DNA of 64,000 nucleotides from Lentzea sp. NEAU-D7. GTDB taxonomy: Bacteria; Actinomycetota; Actinomycetes; Mycobacteriales; Pseudonocardiaceae. Positions within the stretch are counted from its first letter, which is position 1. Every line of letters begins with the position of its first letter. Below the pieces are notes generated by a model, which made no database searches, had not been told where the DNA came from, and saw nothing but the letters and a program-made list of their open reading frames with translations. The stretch covers positions 123,958-187,957 of the forward strand of contig NZ_JAPJDL010000017.1 of assembly GCF_026242055.1 (NCBI RefSeq), given 5' to 3'. Below are positions 8,503-16,076 of the stretch, one piece after another. The translations under genes and the position numbers were made by a program.

Positions 8503-9210
8503 ATGACCCGTTGGAGCATCGGTGAGCTGGCCAAAGCGAGCGGACTGACCGTCCGCACGCTGCACCACTACGACGAGATCGGACTGGTCGTCGCCTCCGA
8601 GCGCACGCCGTCCGGTCACCGTCGGTACACACCGGACGACGTACGACTCCTCTATCAGGTGAGATCGCTGCGTCAGCTAGGCCTCTCGCTGGAGGAGGTC
8701 CGATCGGCACTGTCGCGTTCGGACTCGCTGCGGCCTCTCTTCGAGGCCCAGCTGGCTTCTTTGACCGCGCAAGCACAACAGCTGGAGGCATTGCGGTCGC
8801 GGCTCACCGCACTGCTCGACGGGCACACCACCGAATTCCTGCTGTCCACTTTGGAGATGATGGCCGTGCACGAGAGCTACTTCACCGCCGACCAGCTCGG
8901 CGACCTGCGGTCCCGCGCCGCCGCCATGGGCCCCGAGGCCGTGGAGGCGCTGAAGGCCTCCTGGCTGGAGCTCGTGCGGCAACTGCGGCAGCACATGGCC
9001 GACGACGTTCCCCCGTCCGACCCGCGCGTCGCCGAGGTGGTGCGGCGGTGGGACGAGCTCGGCGCGAGGTTCACCGGCGGCGACCCGGCGATCCAGGCGG
9101 CTGCTCGGCGGTCGTGGGAGGAGAACAAGGCCGCGATCGGCAAGCAGGTCGGGTGGCCGGCGGACGACGGCCTGGTGGAGTACGTGGCTCGGGCGCGCGC
9201 GGCGAGGTAG
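8503..9210 (+). CDS. MerR-family regulator with TipAS-like effector domain
   Basis: A 235-residue protein. The N-terminal MerR winged helix has WSIGELAKASGLTVRTLHHYDEIGL and RYTPDDVRLLYQV, followed by a dimerisation coiled coil (about 75-110). The C-terminal domain resembles the antibiotic-binding TipAS domain (YFTADQLGDL, WLELVRQLRQHMADD, RRWDELGARFTGGD). TipA-like proteins sense thiopeptides or other ligands and activate promoters with 19-bp spacers, and just such a promoter lies immediately upstream. Autoregulation is therefore likely; the ligand is unknown. Confidence 0.92.
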   Translation: MTRWSIGELAKASGLTVRTLHHYDEIGLVVASERTPSGHRRYTPDDVRLLYQVRSLRQLGLSLEEVRSALSRSDSLRPLFEAQLASLTAQAQQLEALRSRLTALLDGHTTEFLLSTLEMMAVHESYFTADQLGDLRSRAAAMGPEAVEALKASWLELVRQLRQHMADDVPPSDPRVAEVVRRWDELGARFTGGDPAIQAAARRSWEENKAAIGKQVGWPADDGLVEYVARARAAR

Positions 9211-9328
9211 TCCGGTGAAAATCGTCTCGCCGTGAGGATCGGCCCGCTGTGGTTGCGCCGCGTGAGCCGACGTCCGCCGCCGGACGAGCAGCCGGACGTT
9301 CGGAACGGCATCAGGAACGGCACGGTGG

Positions 9329-9586
9329 ATGCCGGCGCCGGGGATGGCGGTGATCGCGTCGTGGGCGGCGCTGTCCGGTCGTGGCGCGGCGAGGTCGCTC
9401 GGTTCGGCGCTCGACAAGACGATCTCGCCCTGGTTCGCTGCGTTGCCCCCGCTCGTGCTCGTGGCGGAGGAGCTTTCCGAGGGCCCTGACCCGAACAGCG
9501 GTGGCCTCAACGGGGTGTTCGCCTTCGCCGTTCTCCTCTCCGTGCAGACCGGCCGTGTGGTCGTGCGCCGCCGGGGACTCCGGTAG
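9329..9586 (+). CDS. putative small membrane protein, unknown
   Basis: An 85-residue frame with strongly G/C-biased third codon positions through to its stop. Two hydrophobic segments (WFAALPPLVLVAEEL and GVFAFAVLLSVQTG) are followed by an Arg-rich C-terminus. It ends 9 bases before the methyltransferase start, so the two could be cotranscribed. The start is uncertain: ATG 9329 has no good Shine-Dalgarno, ATG 9344 is an alternative, and codon bias fades upstream. It could be the 3' part of an eroded gene, since 9211-9328 shows only weak coding character. Confidence 0.45.
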   Translation: MPAPGMAVIASWAALSGRGAARSLGSALDKTISPWFAALPPLVLVAEELSEGPDPNSGGLNGVFAFAVLLSVQTGRVVVRRRGLR

Positions 9587-9595
9587 AAGTGGTTC

Positions 9596-10213
9596 ATGCT
9601 CCCCGACGACCGCCGCCTGCAGGCCGCCAACCCGACCGGCTGGTTCGAGGACCTCTACGCGGAGGCCGAAGCCGGCAAGGCCTCCGTCCCGTGGGACGTC
9701 CCGAACCCGCAACCACACCTGGTCGACTGGGCCGCCGGAGTCGACGGCACCGGCCGCCGCGCGCTCGTGGTGGGCTGCGGCTACGGCCGCGACTCGGAGT
9801 TCCTGGCCTCGCTGGGCTTCGAGGTGACCGCGTTCGACATCTCCCCCACCGCCGTGGCGGCGGTGCGCAAGCGCTACCCGGAGTCCCCGGTCTCCTACGT
9901 GGTCGCCGACCTGCTGGACCCGCCCGCCGAGTGGCACCGCGCGTTCGACCTCGTCGTGGAGAACATGACGGTCCAGGCGCTGCCCGTCGCCCTGCACGCC
10001 GAGGCGGCCGGGCGGGTCTCGTCGCTGACCGGCTCGACGCTGCTGGTCCTCGCCGTGGCGCGGGACGAGGGTCCCGAGCCGGACGGTCCGCCGTGGCCGC
10101 TCACGCCCGCGGAGGTCGAGGCGTTCGCGGGCGACGGTCTGGCGCCGCGGTCCATCAGGCGCGACAACGGCAGGTGGGTGGCTGAGTTCGTGCGGCAAGT
10201 GGCCATGAACTGA
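9596..10213 (+). CDS. class I SAM-dependent methyltransferase (TPMT-like)
   Basis: 205 residues with SAM motif I LVVGCGYGRDSEFLA, the acidic motif FDISPTAV, and motif IV-like FDLVVENMTVQAL. The N-terminal WFEDLYAEAEAGKASVPWD resembles thiopurine-methyltransferase-like bacterial enzymes. The substrate cannot be told. It follows a small membrane-protein ORF and precedes an RDD membrane protein on the same strand. Confidence 0.85.
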   Translation: MLPDDRRLQAANPTGWFEDLYAEAEAGKASVPWDVPNPQPHLVDWAAGVDGTGRRALVVGCGYGRDSEFLASLGFEVTAFDISPTAVAAVRKRYPESPVSYVVADLLDPPAEWHRAFDLVVENMTVQALPVALHAEAAGRVSSLTGSTLLVLAVARDEGPEPDGPPWPLTPAEVEAFAGDGLAPRSIRRDNGRWVAEFVRQVAMN

Positions 10214-10249
10214 CCACTTATGACCGACTTCCGCCGCTTAGCGTGAATC

Positions 10250-10753
10250 ATGCTCGTTCGTCGGCTGATCGCCCGCCTGCTCGACTGGCTCCTGGTGCTG
10301 GTCGTGGCCTGGCCCCTGGTCCACGAACCCGTGCTGGTGGTGCTCTGCGCGGCGGTGTACGACGCTGTCCTGCTCCGGCTGAACACCCTCGGCAAGGTCC
10401 TGACGGGGCTGCGGGTGGTGGGCCCCGCGTCCGGTTTGAGCCTCAGACGCGTGCTCGCCCGCACGCTCGTCACGACCGCGCTGCCGGGCGCGGGCGCCGT
10501 TCTGGTGCTGACCGGTCTGGGCTGGCGGGAGCCGGCGCTGATGGCGGGCCTCGGCTGGCAGCAGCCGTGGGTCGTCGTCGGCCGGTACGTCGGCTCGGGG
10601 TCGGCGGGCTGGCTCTCGTCGTTGCTGCTGGTCGGCGGGTTCGTGCTGCTGGTGCTGTCCGTGGTGGAGGCTTTGGACCTGCGCGGCACGCGGACCTGGC
10701 ACGACCGCAAGGCGGGCACGGCCGTGGTGCGGCTCAAAGTCGCTGCCCGATGA
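10250..10753 (+). CDS. RDD-family membrane protein
   Basis: 167 residues, mostly transmembrane. The family signature is visible as RRLIARLLDWLLV (first R and D) and TLGKVLTGLRVV after the second helix, with a closing WHDRKAGTAVVR. Helices lie around residues 10-40, 75-95 and 125-145. Some RDD proteins transport ions or osmolytes, but most are uncharacterised. The 3' end overlaps the antisense esterase relic by 20 bases. Confidence 0.85.
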   Translation: MLVRRLIARLLDWLLVLVVAWPLVHEPVLVVLCAAVYDAVLLRLNTLGKVLTGLRVVGPASGLSLRRVLARTLVTTALPGAGAVLVLTGLGWREPALMAGLGWQQPWVVVGRYVGSGSAGWLSSLLLVGGFVLLVLSVVEALDLRGTRTWHDRKAGTAVVRLKVAAR

Positions 10754-11124
10754 ACCTCAACGCCTTCGGCGGCACGCGGCGCCAGTAGCCGAGGTCGTGC
10801 CCGCCGTGCTCGAACGACCCCACGGCGTCCGCCAGCGCGGAAGCAACCTCGTGGAACGGGTTCTCCCGGCCGCACCACACGCCGACCGGTGACGTGATCC
10901 TTTCCTTGTGCCGCAGAGGTTCGTGCGCCTCCCACACCTCGCGCGACGCGAACCCGCCGATCCGCCGGGCCGGCCGCACCCGTCCACGCACCCCACGGCA
11001 TGGGCTGAACGGGTACAGGTGCGACGGCGGGCACCACGCCGTCGGGGCCCGTCCAGCCGAGCAGACCGGCTGCGCCCACCAGGCCCGCGCCACCGAGCAG
11101 GACGGCTCGCCGAGAGACCCCCAT
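10734..11124 (-). pseudogene. relic of a TAT-exported alpha/beta-hydrolase (esterase) gene
   Basis: The 5' end encodes an export signal (MGVSRRAVLLGGAGLVGAAG, twin Arg) in one frame. The 3' end, in another frame, encodes a typical esterase C-terminus with PVGVWCGRENPFHEV, the catalytic-His-like GGHDLGYWRRVPP, and a closing ALRFIGQRL. The middle of the hydrolase, with the nucleophile elbow GxSxG, is absent. The total is about 390 bp where a complete gene would need roughly 1 kb. An internal deletion with frameshift explains this; the join lies near 10,965-11,030. The assignment rests on the two terminal motifs. Confidence 0.65.
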
Positions 11125-11205
11125 GTCCACCAGCGGAACACAATGTGCGCCGATCATGACAAGCGTGGACACTCTGACACTGCCACACCTGCGGCGGCGG
11201 ACCCA

Positions 11206-11224
11206 GGATTCCGGGATGGAATCC
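11206..11224. promoter_or_regulatory. inverted repeat upstream of NCS1 permease
   Basis: GGATTCC-N5-GGAATCC is a perfect 7-bp inverted repeat ending 44 bases before the permease ATG, a likely operator for the pyrimidine operon. A shorter CACA-A-TGTG element lies at 11139-11147. The binding protein is unknown. Confidence 0.45.
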
Positions 11225-11268
11225 GACCGGGTTGGCGTTGTTTCAGCAGCGTAACAGGGGGTTGAACG

Positions 11269-12777
11269 ATGGCAGTCGAGTCCTCACCGCCCCAGGTCAC
11301 ACCTGATGGCCGAGTCGAACTGAACGACGCAGGTCCCATCAAGGACAGCAGGTTCTTCAACCCCGAACTCGCGCCCGTGCCCGTCGAGCAGCGGACGTGG
11401 ACGACCTACAACTTCTTCGCGCTGTGGATGGGCATGGCGCACAACATCCCCAGCTACACGCTCGCGGCGTCGTTGATCGCGATCGGCATGGACTGGGTTC
11501 AGGCCTTCGTCACGATCACCCTCGGCAACCTGATCGTGCTGGTCCCCATGCTGCTCAACAGCCACGCGGGCACGAAGTACGGCATCCCCTTCCCCGTGTT
11601 CGCCCGCGCCTTCTACGGCATCCGCGGCGCGAACCTGGTCGCGTTGCTGCGCGCGTTCATCGCCTGCGCCTGGTTCGGCATCCAGACATGGGTCGGCGGC
11701 AAGGCGCTGCACGTGATCATCGGGCGGCTGACCGGCGACGGCTGGACGAAGGCGTCGCAGGTCGGCGGGCAGCCGTGGACGTTGTGGTTGTGCTTCTTCG
11801 GTTTCTGGGTCGTGCAGATGCTGGTGATCTGGCGCGGCATGGAGGCGATCCGGCGGTTCGAGAACTGGACGGCGCCGCTGGTCAGCGTCGGGTTCCTGAT
11901 CCTGCTGGGCTACGTGCTGGTCAAGGCGGGCGGCTTCGGGCCGATCCTCGAGACGCCCAGCAAGCTCGGCTGGGGCCCGGACTTCTGGAAGGTCTTCTTC
12001 CCCGCGCTGATGGGCATGATCGCGTTCTGGTCGACGCTGTCGCTGAACATGCCGGACTTCACGCGGTTCGGCGGTTCCCAGCGCAAGCAGGCGATCGGGC
12101 AGATCCTCGGCCTGCCGACCACCATGTCGTTCATCGCCATCGTCGCGATCCTGACGACGTCGGGCGCGCAGGCGCTGTACGGCGAGGCGATCTGGGACCC
12201 GGCGGACCTCGCGTCCCGCTTCGACAACACGCTGCTGGTGGTCGTCGCGCTGGTGTCGCTGGTGCTGGCCACGATCTCGGCGAACCTCGCGGCGAACGTC
12301 GTCAGCCCGTCCTACGACTTCTCGAACGCCTTCCCGCGCAGGATCACGTTCGCGATCGGCGGCCTGATCACCGGCGTCATCGGCATCGTGATCCAGCCGT
12401 GGCGGCTCATCTCCGACCCGAACATCTACATCTTCGCGTGGCTCGGGTTCTACGGCGGCCTGCTGGCCTCGGTGGCCGGCGTGTTCGTCGCCGGGTACTG
12501 GGTGATCAAGAAGACGCACCTGGAGCTCACCGACCTCTACCTCGACGGCAGGGGCGCGTACTGGTTCAACGGCGGCTGGAACTGGCGTGCCGTGCTGGCG
12601 ACGCTCGTGGGCTCGGTGCTCGCGGTCGGCGGCGCCCACGGCGGGCCGTTCCCGGCGGACGGGCTGATCCCGTTCCTCAAGCCGCTCTACGACTACAACT
12701 GGGTCGTCGGCTTCGCGGCCGGCTTCCTGGTCTTCCTCGCTCTGAAGGACAACTCGGCAAAGGAGACGACCAGGTGA
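11269..12777 (+). CDS. NCS1-family nucleobase:cation symporter (uracil/hydantoin/allantoin type)
   Basis: A 502-residue integral membrane protein with about 12 helices. Family landmarks are RTWTTYNFFALWMGMAHNIPSYT near residue 45, LNSHAGTKYGIPFPVFARA, and SLNMPDFTRF. It imports nucleobases or hydantoins with Na+ or H+. It is the first gene of a tightly overlapped set with beta-ureidopropionase and dihydropyrimidinase, so uracil, thymine or a dihydropyrimidine is the likely cargo. AGGGGG precedes the ATG. The last four bases overlap the next start. Confidence 0.92.
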   Translation: MAVESSPPQVTPDGRVELNDAGPIKDSRFFNPELAPVPVEQRTWTTYNFFALWMGMAHNIPSYTLAASLIAIGMDWVQAFVTITLGNLIVLVPMLLNSHAGTKYGIPFPVFARAFYGIRGANLVALLRAFIACAWFGIQTWVGGKALHVIIGRLTGDGWTKASQVGGQPWTLWLCFFGFWVVQMLVIWRGMEAIRRFENWTAPLVSVGFLILLGYVLVKAGGFGPILETPSKLGWGPDFWKVFFPALMGMIAFWSTLSLNMPDFTRFGGSQRKQAIGQILGLPTTMSFIAIVAILTTSGAQALYGEAIWDPADLASRFDNTLLVVVALVSLVLATISANLAANVVSPSYDFSNAFPRRITFAIGGLITGVIGIVIQPWRLISDPNIYIFAWLGFYGGLLASVAGVFVAGYWVIKKTHLELTDLYLDGRGAYWFNGGWNWRAVLATLVGSVLAVGGAHGGPFPADGLIPFLKPLYDYNWVVGFAAGFLVFLALKDNSAKETTR

Positions 12778-13616
12778 GCAACATCATCCGGGCGGCGCTC
12801 GTCCAGCAGAAGTGGACGGGCGACAAGGAGTCGATGATCGCGAACGCGGTCGAGCACATCCGCGCCGCCGCCTCCCAGGGCGCGCAGGTGCTGTGCCTGC
12901 AGGAGCTCTTCTACGGCCCGTACTTCTGCCAGGTCCAGGACGCGGACTTCTACTCCTACACCGAGACGATCCCGGACGGCCCGACGACCCAGCTCATGCA
13001 GGAGGTCGCCGCGCAGAACAACATCGTGCTGATCGTGCCGATGTACGAGGTGGAACAGCCGGGCGTCTACTACAACACCGCCGCCGTGATCGACGCGGAC
13101 GGCACGTACCTCGGCAAGTACCGCAAGAACCACATCCCGCAGGTGAAGGGGTTCTGGGAGAAGTTCTACTTCAAGCCCGGCAACCTCGGTTATCCCGTGT
13201 TCGACACGGCGGTCGGGCGCATCGGCGTCTACATCTGCTACGAGCGCCACTTCCCCGAGGGCTGGCGTGCTCTCGGACTCGCGGGCGCGAAGATCGTGTT
13301 CAACCCGTCCGCGACCTCGCGGTCGCTGAGCGAGTACCTGTGGAGGCTGGAGCAGCCCGCCGCGGCCGTCGCGAACGAGTACTTCGTCGGCGCGATCAAC
13401 CGGGTGGGCGTGGAGCCGTTGGGCGACAACGAGTTCTACGGCCAGACGTACTTCGTCTCGCCGCGCGGCCAGCTCGTCGGCGACGCGGCGTCCGACACCG
13501 AGGAAGAGCTCGTGGTGCGCGACCTCGACCTGGACCTGCTGACCGAGGTCCGGGACACGTGGGCGTTCTACCGCGACCGCCGCCCCGACACCTACGAGGG
13601 CCTGGTGACCCCGTGA
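12774..13616 (+). CDS. beta-ureidopropionase-like carbon-nitrogen hydrolase
   Basis: A 280-residue nitrilase-superfamily enzyme that hydrolyses N-carbamoyl-beta-alanine to beta-alanine, CO2 and ammonia. The triad is Glu44 in LQELFYGPYF, Lys118 in KYRKNHIP, and Cys155 in YICYERHFPEGWR. GTG 12774 overlaps the permease stop (GTGA), and its own stop overlaps the dihydropyrimidinase start in the same way. Position directly before dihydropyrimidinase strongly supports the ureidopropionase role over a general N-carbamoyl amino acid hydrolase. Confidence 0.9.
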   Translation: MSNIIRAALVQQKWTGDKESMIANAVEHIRAAASQGAQVLCLQELFYGPYFCQVQDADFYSYTETIPDGPTTQLMQEVAAQNNIVLIVPMYEVEQPGVYYNTAAVIDADGTYLGKYRKNHIPQVKGFWEKFYFKPGNLGYPVFDTAVGRIGVYICYERHFPEGWRALGLAGAKIVFNPSATSRSLSEYLWRLEQPAAAVANEYFVGAINRVGVEPLGDNEFYGQTYFVSPRGQLVGDAASDTEEELVVRDLDLDLLTEVRDTWAFYRDRRPDTYEGLVTP

Positions 13617-14998
13617 GCACTCTGATCCGCAACGGCCTGGTCATCAACGCGACGGGATCGCACGCCGCCGACGTGCTGATCGACGGCGAGCACATCGCCG
13701 CGCTCGTCACGCCCGGCTTCTCCGTTCAGGCCGACGAGGTCGTCGACGCGGCCGGGAAGTACGTCATCCCCGGCGGCATCGACGCCCACACGCACATGGA
13801 GATGCCGTTCGGCGGCACCCAGTCCGCGGACACCTTCGAGACCGGCACGACCGCGGCGGCGTGGGGCGGCACCACCACGATCGTCGACTTCGCCGTGCAG
13901 CCCAAGGGAAGCAGCCTTCTGTCCACACTGGACAAGTGGCACAGCAAGGCGGACGGCAACTGCGCCGTCGACTACGGCTTCCACATGATCATCTCCGACG
14001 TGACCGACGAGTCGCTCAAGGAGATGGAGTCCTGCATCGCGGCGGGCGTGAACAGCTTCAAGATGTTCATGGCCTACCCCGGCGTCTTCTACGCGACGGA
14101 CGGCGAGATCCTGCGCGCCATGCAGAAGGCGCGCGAGACCGGCGCCACGATCATGATGCACGCGGAGAACGGCATCGCGATCGACCAGCTCGTCGCGCAG
14201 GCGCTGGCCTCCGGGCTCGGCGACCCGGTGCAGCACGGCCTGACCCGGCCGCCGGAGCTGGAGGGCGAGGCCACCTCACGCGCGATCCAGCTCGCGAAGG
14301 TGACCGGGTCCCCGCTGTACATCGTGCACCTGTCCGCGGCACAGGCGCTCGACGCCGTGACGGCGGCGCGGGACACGGGCCAGAACGTGTTCGCCGAGAC
14401 GTGCCCGCAGTACCTCTACCTGTCGCTGGAGGACCTGGCCAGGCCGGGCTTCGAGGGCGCGAAGTACGTGGCGTCGCCTCCGTTGCGGCCGAAGGAGCAC
14501 CAGTCGTCGCTGTGGCGCGGGCTGCGCACCAACGACCTCTCGGTGGTGAGCACCGACCACTGCCCGTTCTGCTTCAAGGACCAGAAGCAGCTGGGCGTAG
14601 GCGACTTCTCCAAGATCCCCAACGGCATGCCCGGCGTCGAGCACCGCGTCGACCTGCTGCACCAGGGCGTCGTGAAGGGCGAGATCACCCGCGAACGGTG
14701 GGTCGAGATCGTCTCCACCACTCCCGCGCGCATGTTCGGCATGTACCCGCGCAAGGGCGTGATCGCACCGGGAGCGGACGCGGACGTCGTGATCTACGAC
14801 CCCGCGGCGTCCCAGACGATCTCCGCCGAGACCCATCACATGGCCGTGGACTACTCGGCGTACGAGGGCTTCGAGGTCACCGGCAAGGTCGACACCGTGT
14901 TCTCGCGCGGCCGCAAGGTGATCGCGGACGGCGCGTACCACGGCTCCACCGGCCACGGCCGCTTCGTCTCCCGCGACCTCAACCAGTACCTCGTCTGA
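13613..14998 (+). CDS. dihydropyrimidinase (D-hydantoinase)
   Basis: A 461-residue cyclic amidohydrolase that opens dihydrouracil or dihydrothymine to the N-carbamoyl-beta-amino acid. The binuclear zinc site is visible: DAHTH (His59, His61), the carboxylated lysine in SFKMFMAYPG (Lys150), MMHAEN (His183), YIVHLS, and the Asp in VSTDHCPF. It starts at GTG within a GTGA overlap with the ureidopropionase gene. It could act on hydantoins, but the operon context favours reductive pyrimidine breakdown. Confidence 0.93.
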   Translation: MSTLIRNGLVINATGSHAADVLIDGEHIAALVTPGFSVQADEVVDAAGKYVIPGGIDAHTHMEMPFGGTQSADTFETGTTAAAWGGTTTIVDFAVQPKGSSLLSTLDKWHSKADGNCAVDYGFHMIISDVTDESLKEMESCIAAGVNSFKMFMAYPGVFYATDGEILRAMQKARETGATIMMHAENGIAIDQLVAQALASGLGDPVQHGLTRPPELEGEATSRAIQLAKVTGSPLYIVHLSAAQALDAVTAARDTGQNVFAETCPQYLYLSLEDLARPGFEGAKYVASPPLRPKEHQSSLWRGLRTNDLSVVSTDHCPFCFKDQKQLGVGDFSKIPNGMPGVEHRVDLLHQGVVKGEITRERWVEIVSTTPARMFGMYPRKGVIAPGADADVVIYDPAASQTISAETHHMAVDYSAYEGFEVTGKVDTVFSRGRKVIADGAYHGSTGHGRFVSRDLNQYLV

Positions 14999-15013
14999 GA
15001 AAGGCGGTCACCC

Positions 15014-16006
15014 GTGGACTTCGGTGTAGTGCTGCAGACCGACCCGCCGGCGCGGGACGTGGTGGAAGGCCTCCGCGCGGCCGAGGACTGCGGCTTCCGC
15101 TACGGCTGGACGTTCGACTCCTGCGTGCTGTGGCAGGAGCCGTTCGTCATCTACTCGCAGGTGCTGGCGGCGACCCGCGACCTCGTCGTCGGCCCGATGG
15201 TCACCAACCCGTCGACCCGCGACTGGTCGGTGACCGCCTCGCTGTTCGCGACGCTGAACGACATGTTCGGCAACCGCACGGTCTGCGGCATCGGCCGGGG
15301 CGACTCGGCCCGCCGCGTGATCGGCCAGAAGCCCGCGACGCTCGCGACGCTGGGCGACGCGATGCACGTGATCAAGGAGCTGGCGGAGGGACGGGAGGTC
15401 GAGCACCACGGCACACCGGTGCGGATCCCGTGGGTGCGCAACGGGAAGCTCGAGATCTGGATGGCCGCGTACGGTCCGCGCGCGTTGAAGATGGTCGGCG
15501 AGCAGGCCGACGGCTTCATCCTGCAGACCGCCGACCCGGACATCGCCCGCTGGACGATCGGCTCCGTCCGGGAGGCCGCGGTGGCCGCCGGGCGCGACCC
15601 GTCGGCGATCACGATGTGCGTGGCGGCACCGGCCTACGTGGGCACGGACCTCGCCCACCAGCGCGACCAGCTGCGGTGGTTCGGCGGCATGGTGGGCAAC
15701 CACGTCGCGGACCTCGTGTCGCGGTACGGGGACTCGGGCGTCGTGCCCAAGGCCTTGACCGACTACATCAAGGACCGCGAGGGCTACGACTACTCCCACC
15801 ACGGCAAGGCGGGCAACCGCTCCACCGACTTCGTGCCGGACGCGATCGTGGACCGCTTCTGCCTCGTCGGCCCGGAGTCGGCGCACGTCGAGCGGTTGCA
15901 GGAGCTGAAGGAGATCGGTGTCGACAACTTCGCGCTGTACCTGATGCACGACGAGAAGGACAAGACGCGCGACGCGTACGGATCGGCGGTCATCCCGGCG
16001 GTGTAG
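15014..16006 (+). CDS. LLM-class F420-dependent oxidoreductase (TIGR03842/CPS_4043-like)
   Basis: A 330-residue bacterial-luciferase-like TIM-barrel protein (MDFGVVLQTDPP, GIGRGDSARRVIG, EIWMAAYGPRALKMVGEQADG). It matches the subgroup of predicted F420-dependent enzymes named after CPS_4043. The substrate is not established. It follows dihydropyrimidinase by 15 bases with AAAGGCGG upstream, and the operon ends at a perfect hairpin right after it. No dihydropyrimidine dehydrogenase is encoded here, so a redox role at the pyrimidine or dihydropyrimidine step is an attractive but untested inference. Confidence 0.85.
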   Translation: MDFGVVLQTDPPARDVVEGLRAAEDCGFRYGWTFDSCVLWQEPFVIYSQVLAATRDLVVGPMVTNPSTRDWSVTASLFATLNDMFGNRTVCGIGRGDSARRVIGQKPATLATLGDAMHVIKELAEGREVEHHGTPVRIPWVRNGKLEIWMAAYGPRALKMVGEQADGFILQTADPDIARWTIGSVREAAVAAGRDPSAITMCVAAPAYVGTDLAHQRDQLRWFGGMVGNHVADLVSRYGDSGVVPKALTDYIKDREGYDYSHHGKAGNRSTDFVPDAIVDRFCLVGPESAHVERLQELKEIGVDNFALYLMHDEKDKTRDAYGSAVIPAV

Positions 16007-16012
16007 GGCCGT

Positions 16013-16053
16013 GCACCGGACGTGCCCGCATCCGCGGAGGGCACGTCCGGTGC
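16013..16053. terminator. 15-bp perfect hairpin after the pyrimidine operon
   Basis: Arms GCACCGGACGTGCCC and GGGCACGTCCGGTGC with an 11-base loop begin 7 bases after the oxidoreductase stop. There is no T tract, but the stem is very strong and sits precisely at the operon end. Confidence 0.85.
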
Positions 16054-16076
16054 GCCTCGCGGGGATAATGGTGTTG

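Noticed and set aside
9232..9489. 85-codon plus-strand ORF starting at 9232
   Set aside because: The overlapping frame at 9329-9586 has much stronger codon bias; this one looks like its shadow.
11397..12773. Upstream extension of the beta-ureidopropionase frame into the permease gene
   Set aside because: The added part is out of frame with NCS1 and has no coding character; the true start is GTG 12774 in a GTGA overlap.
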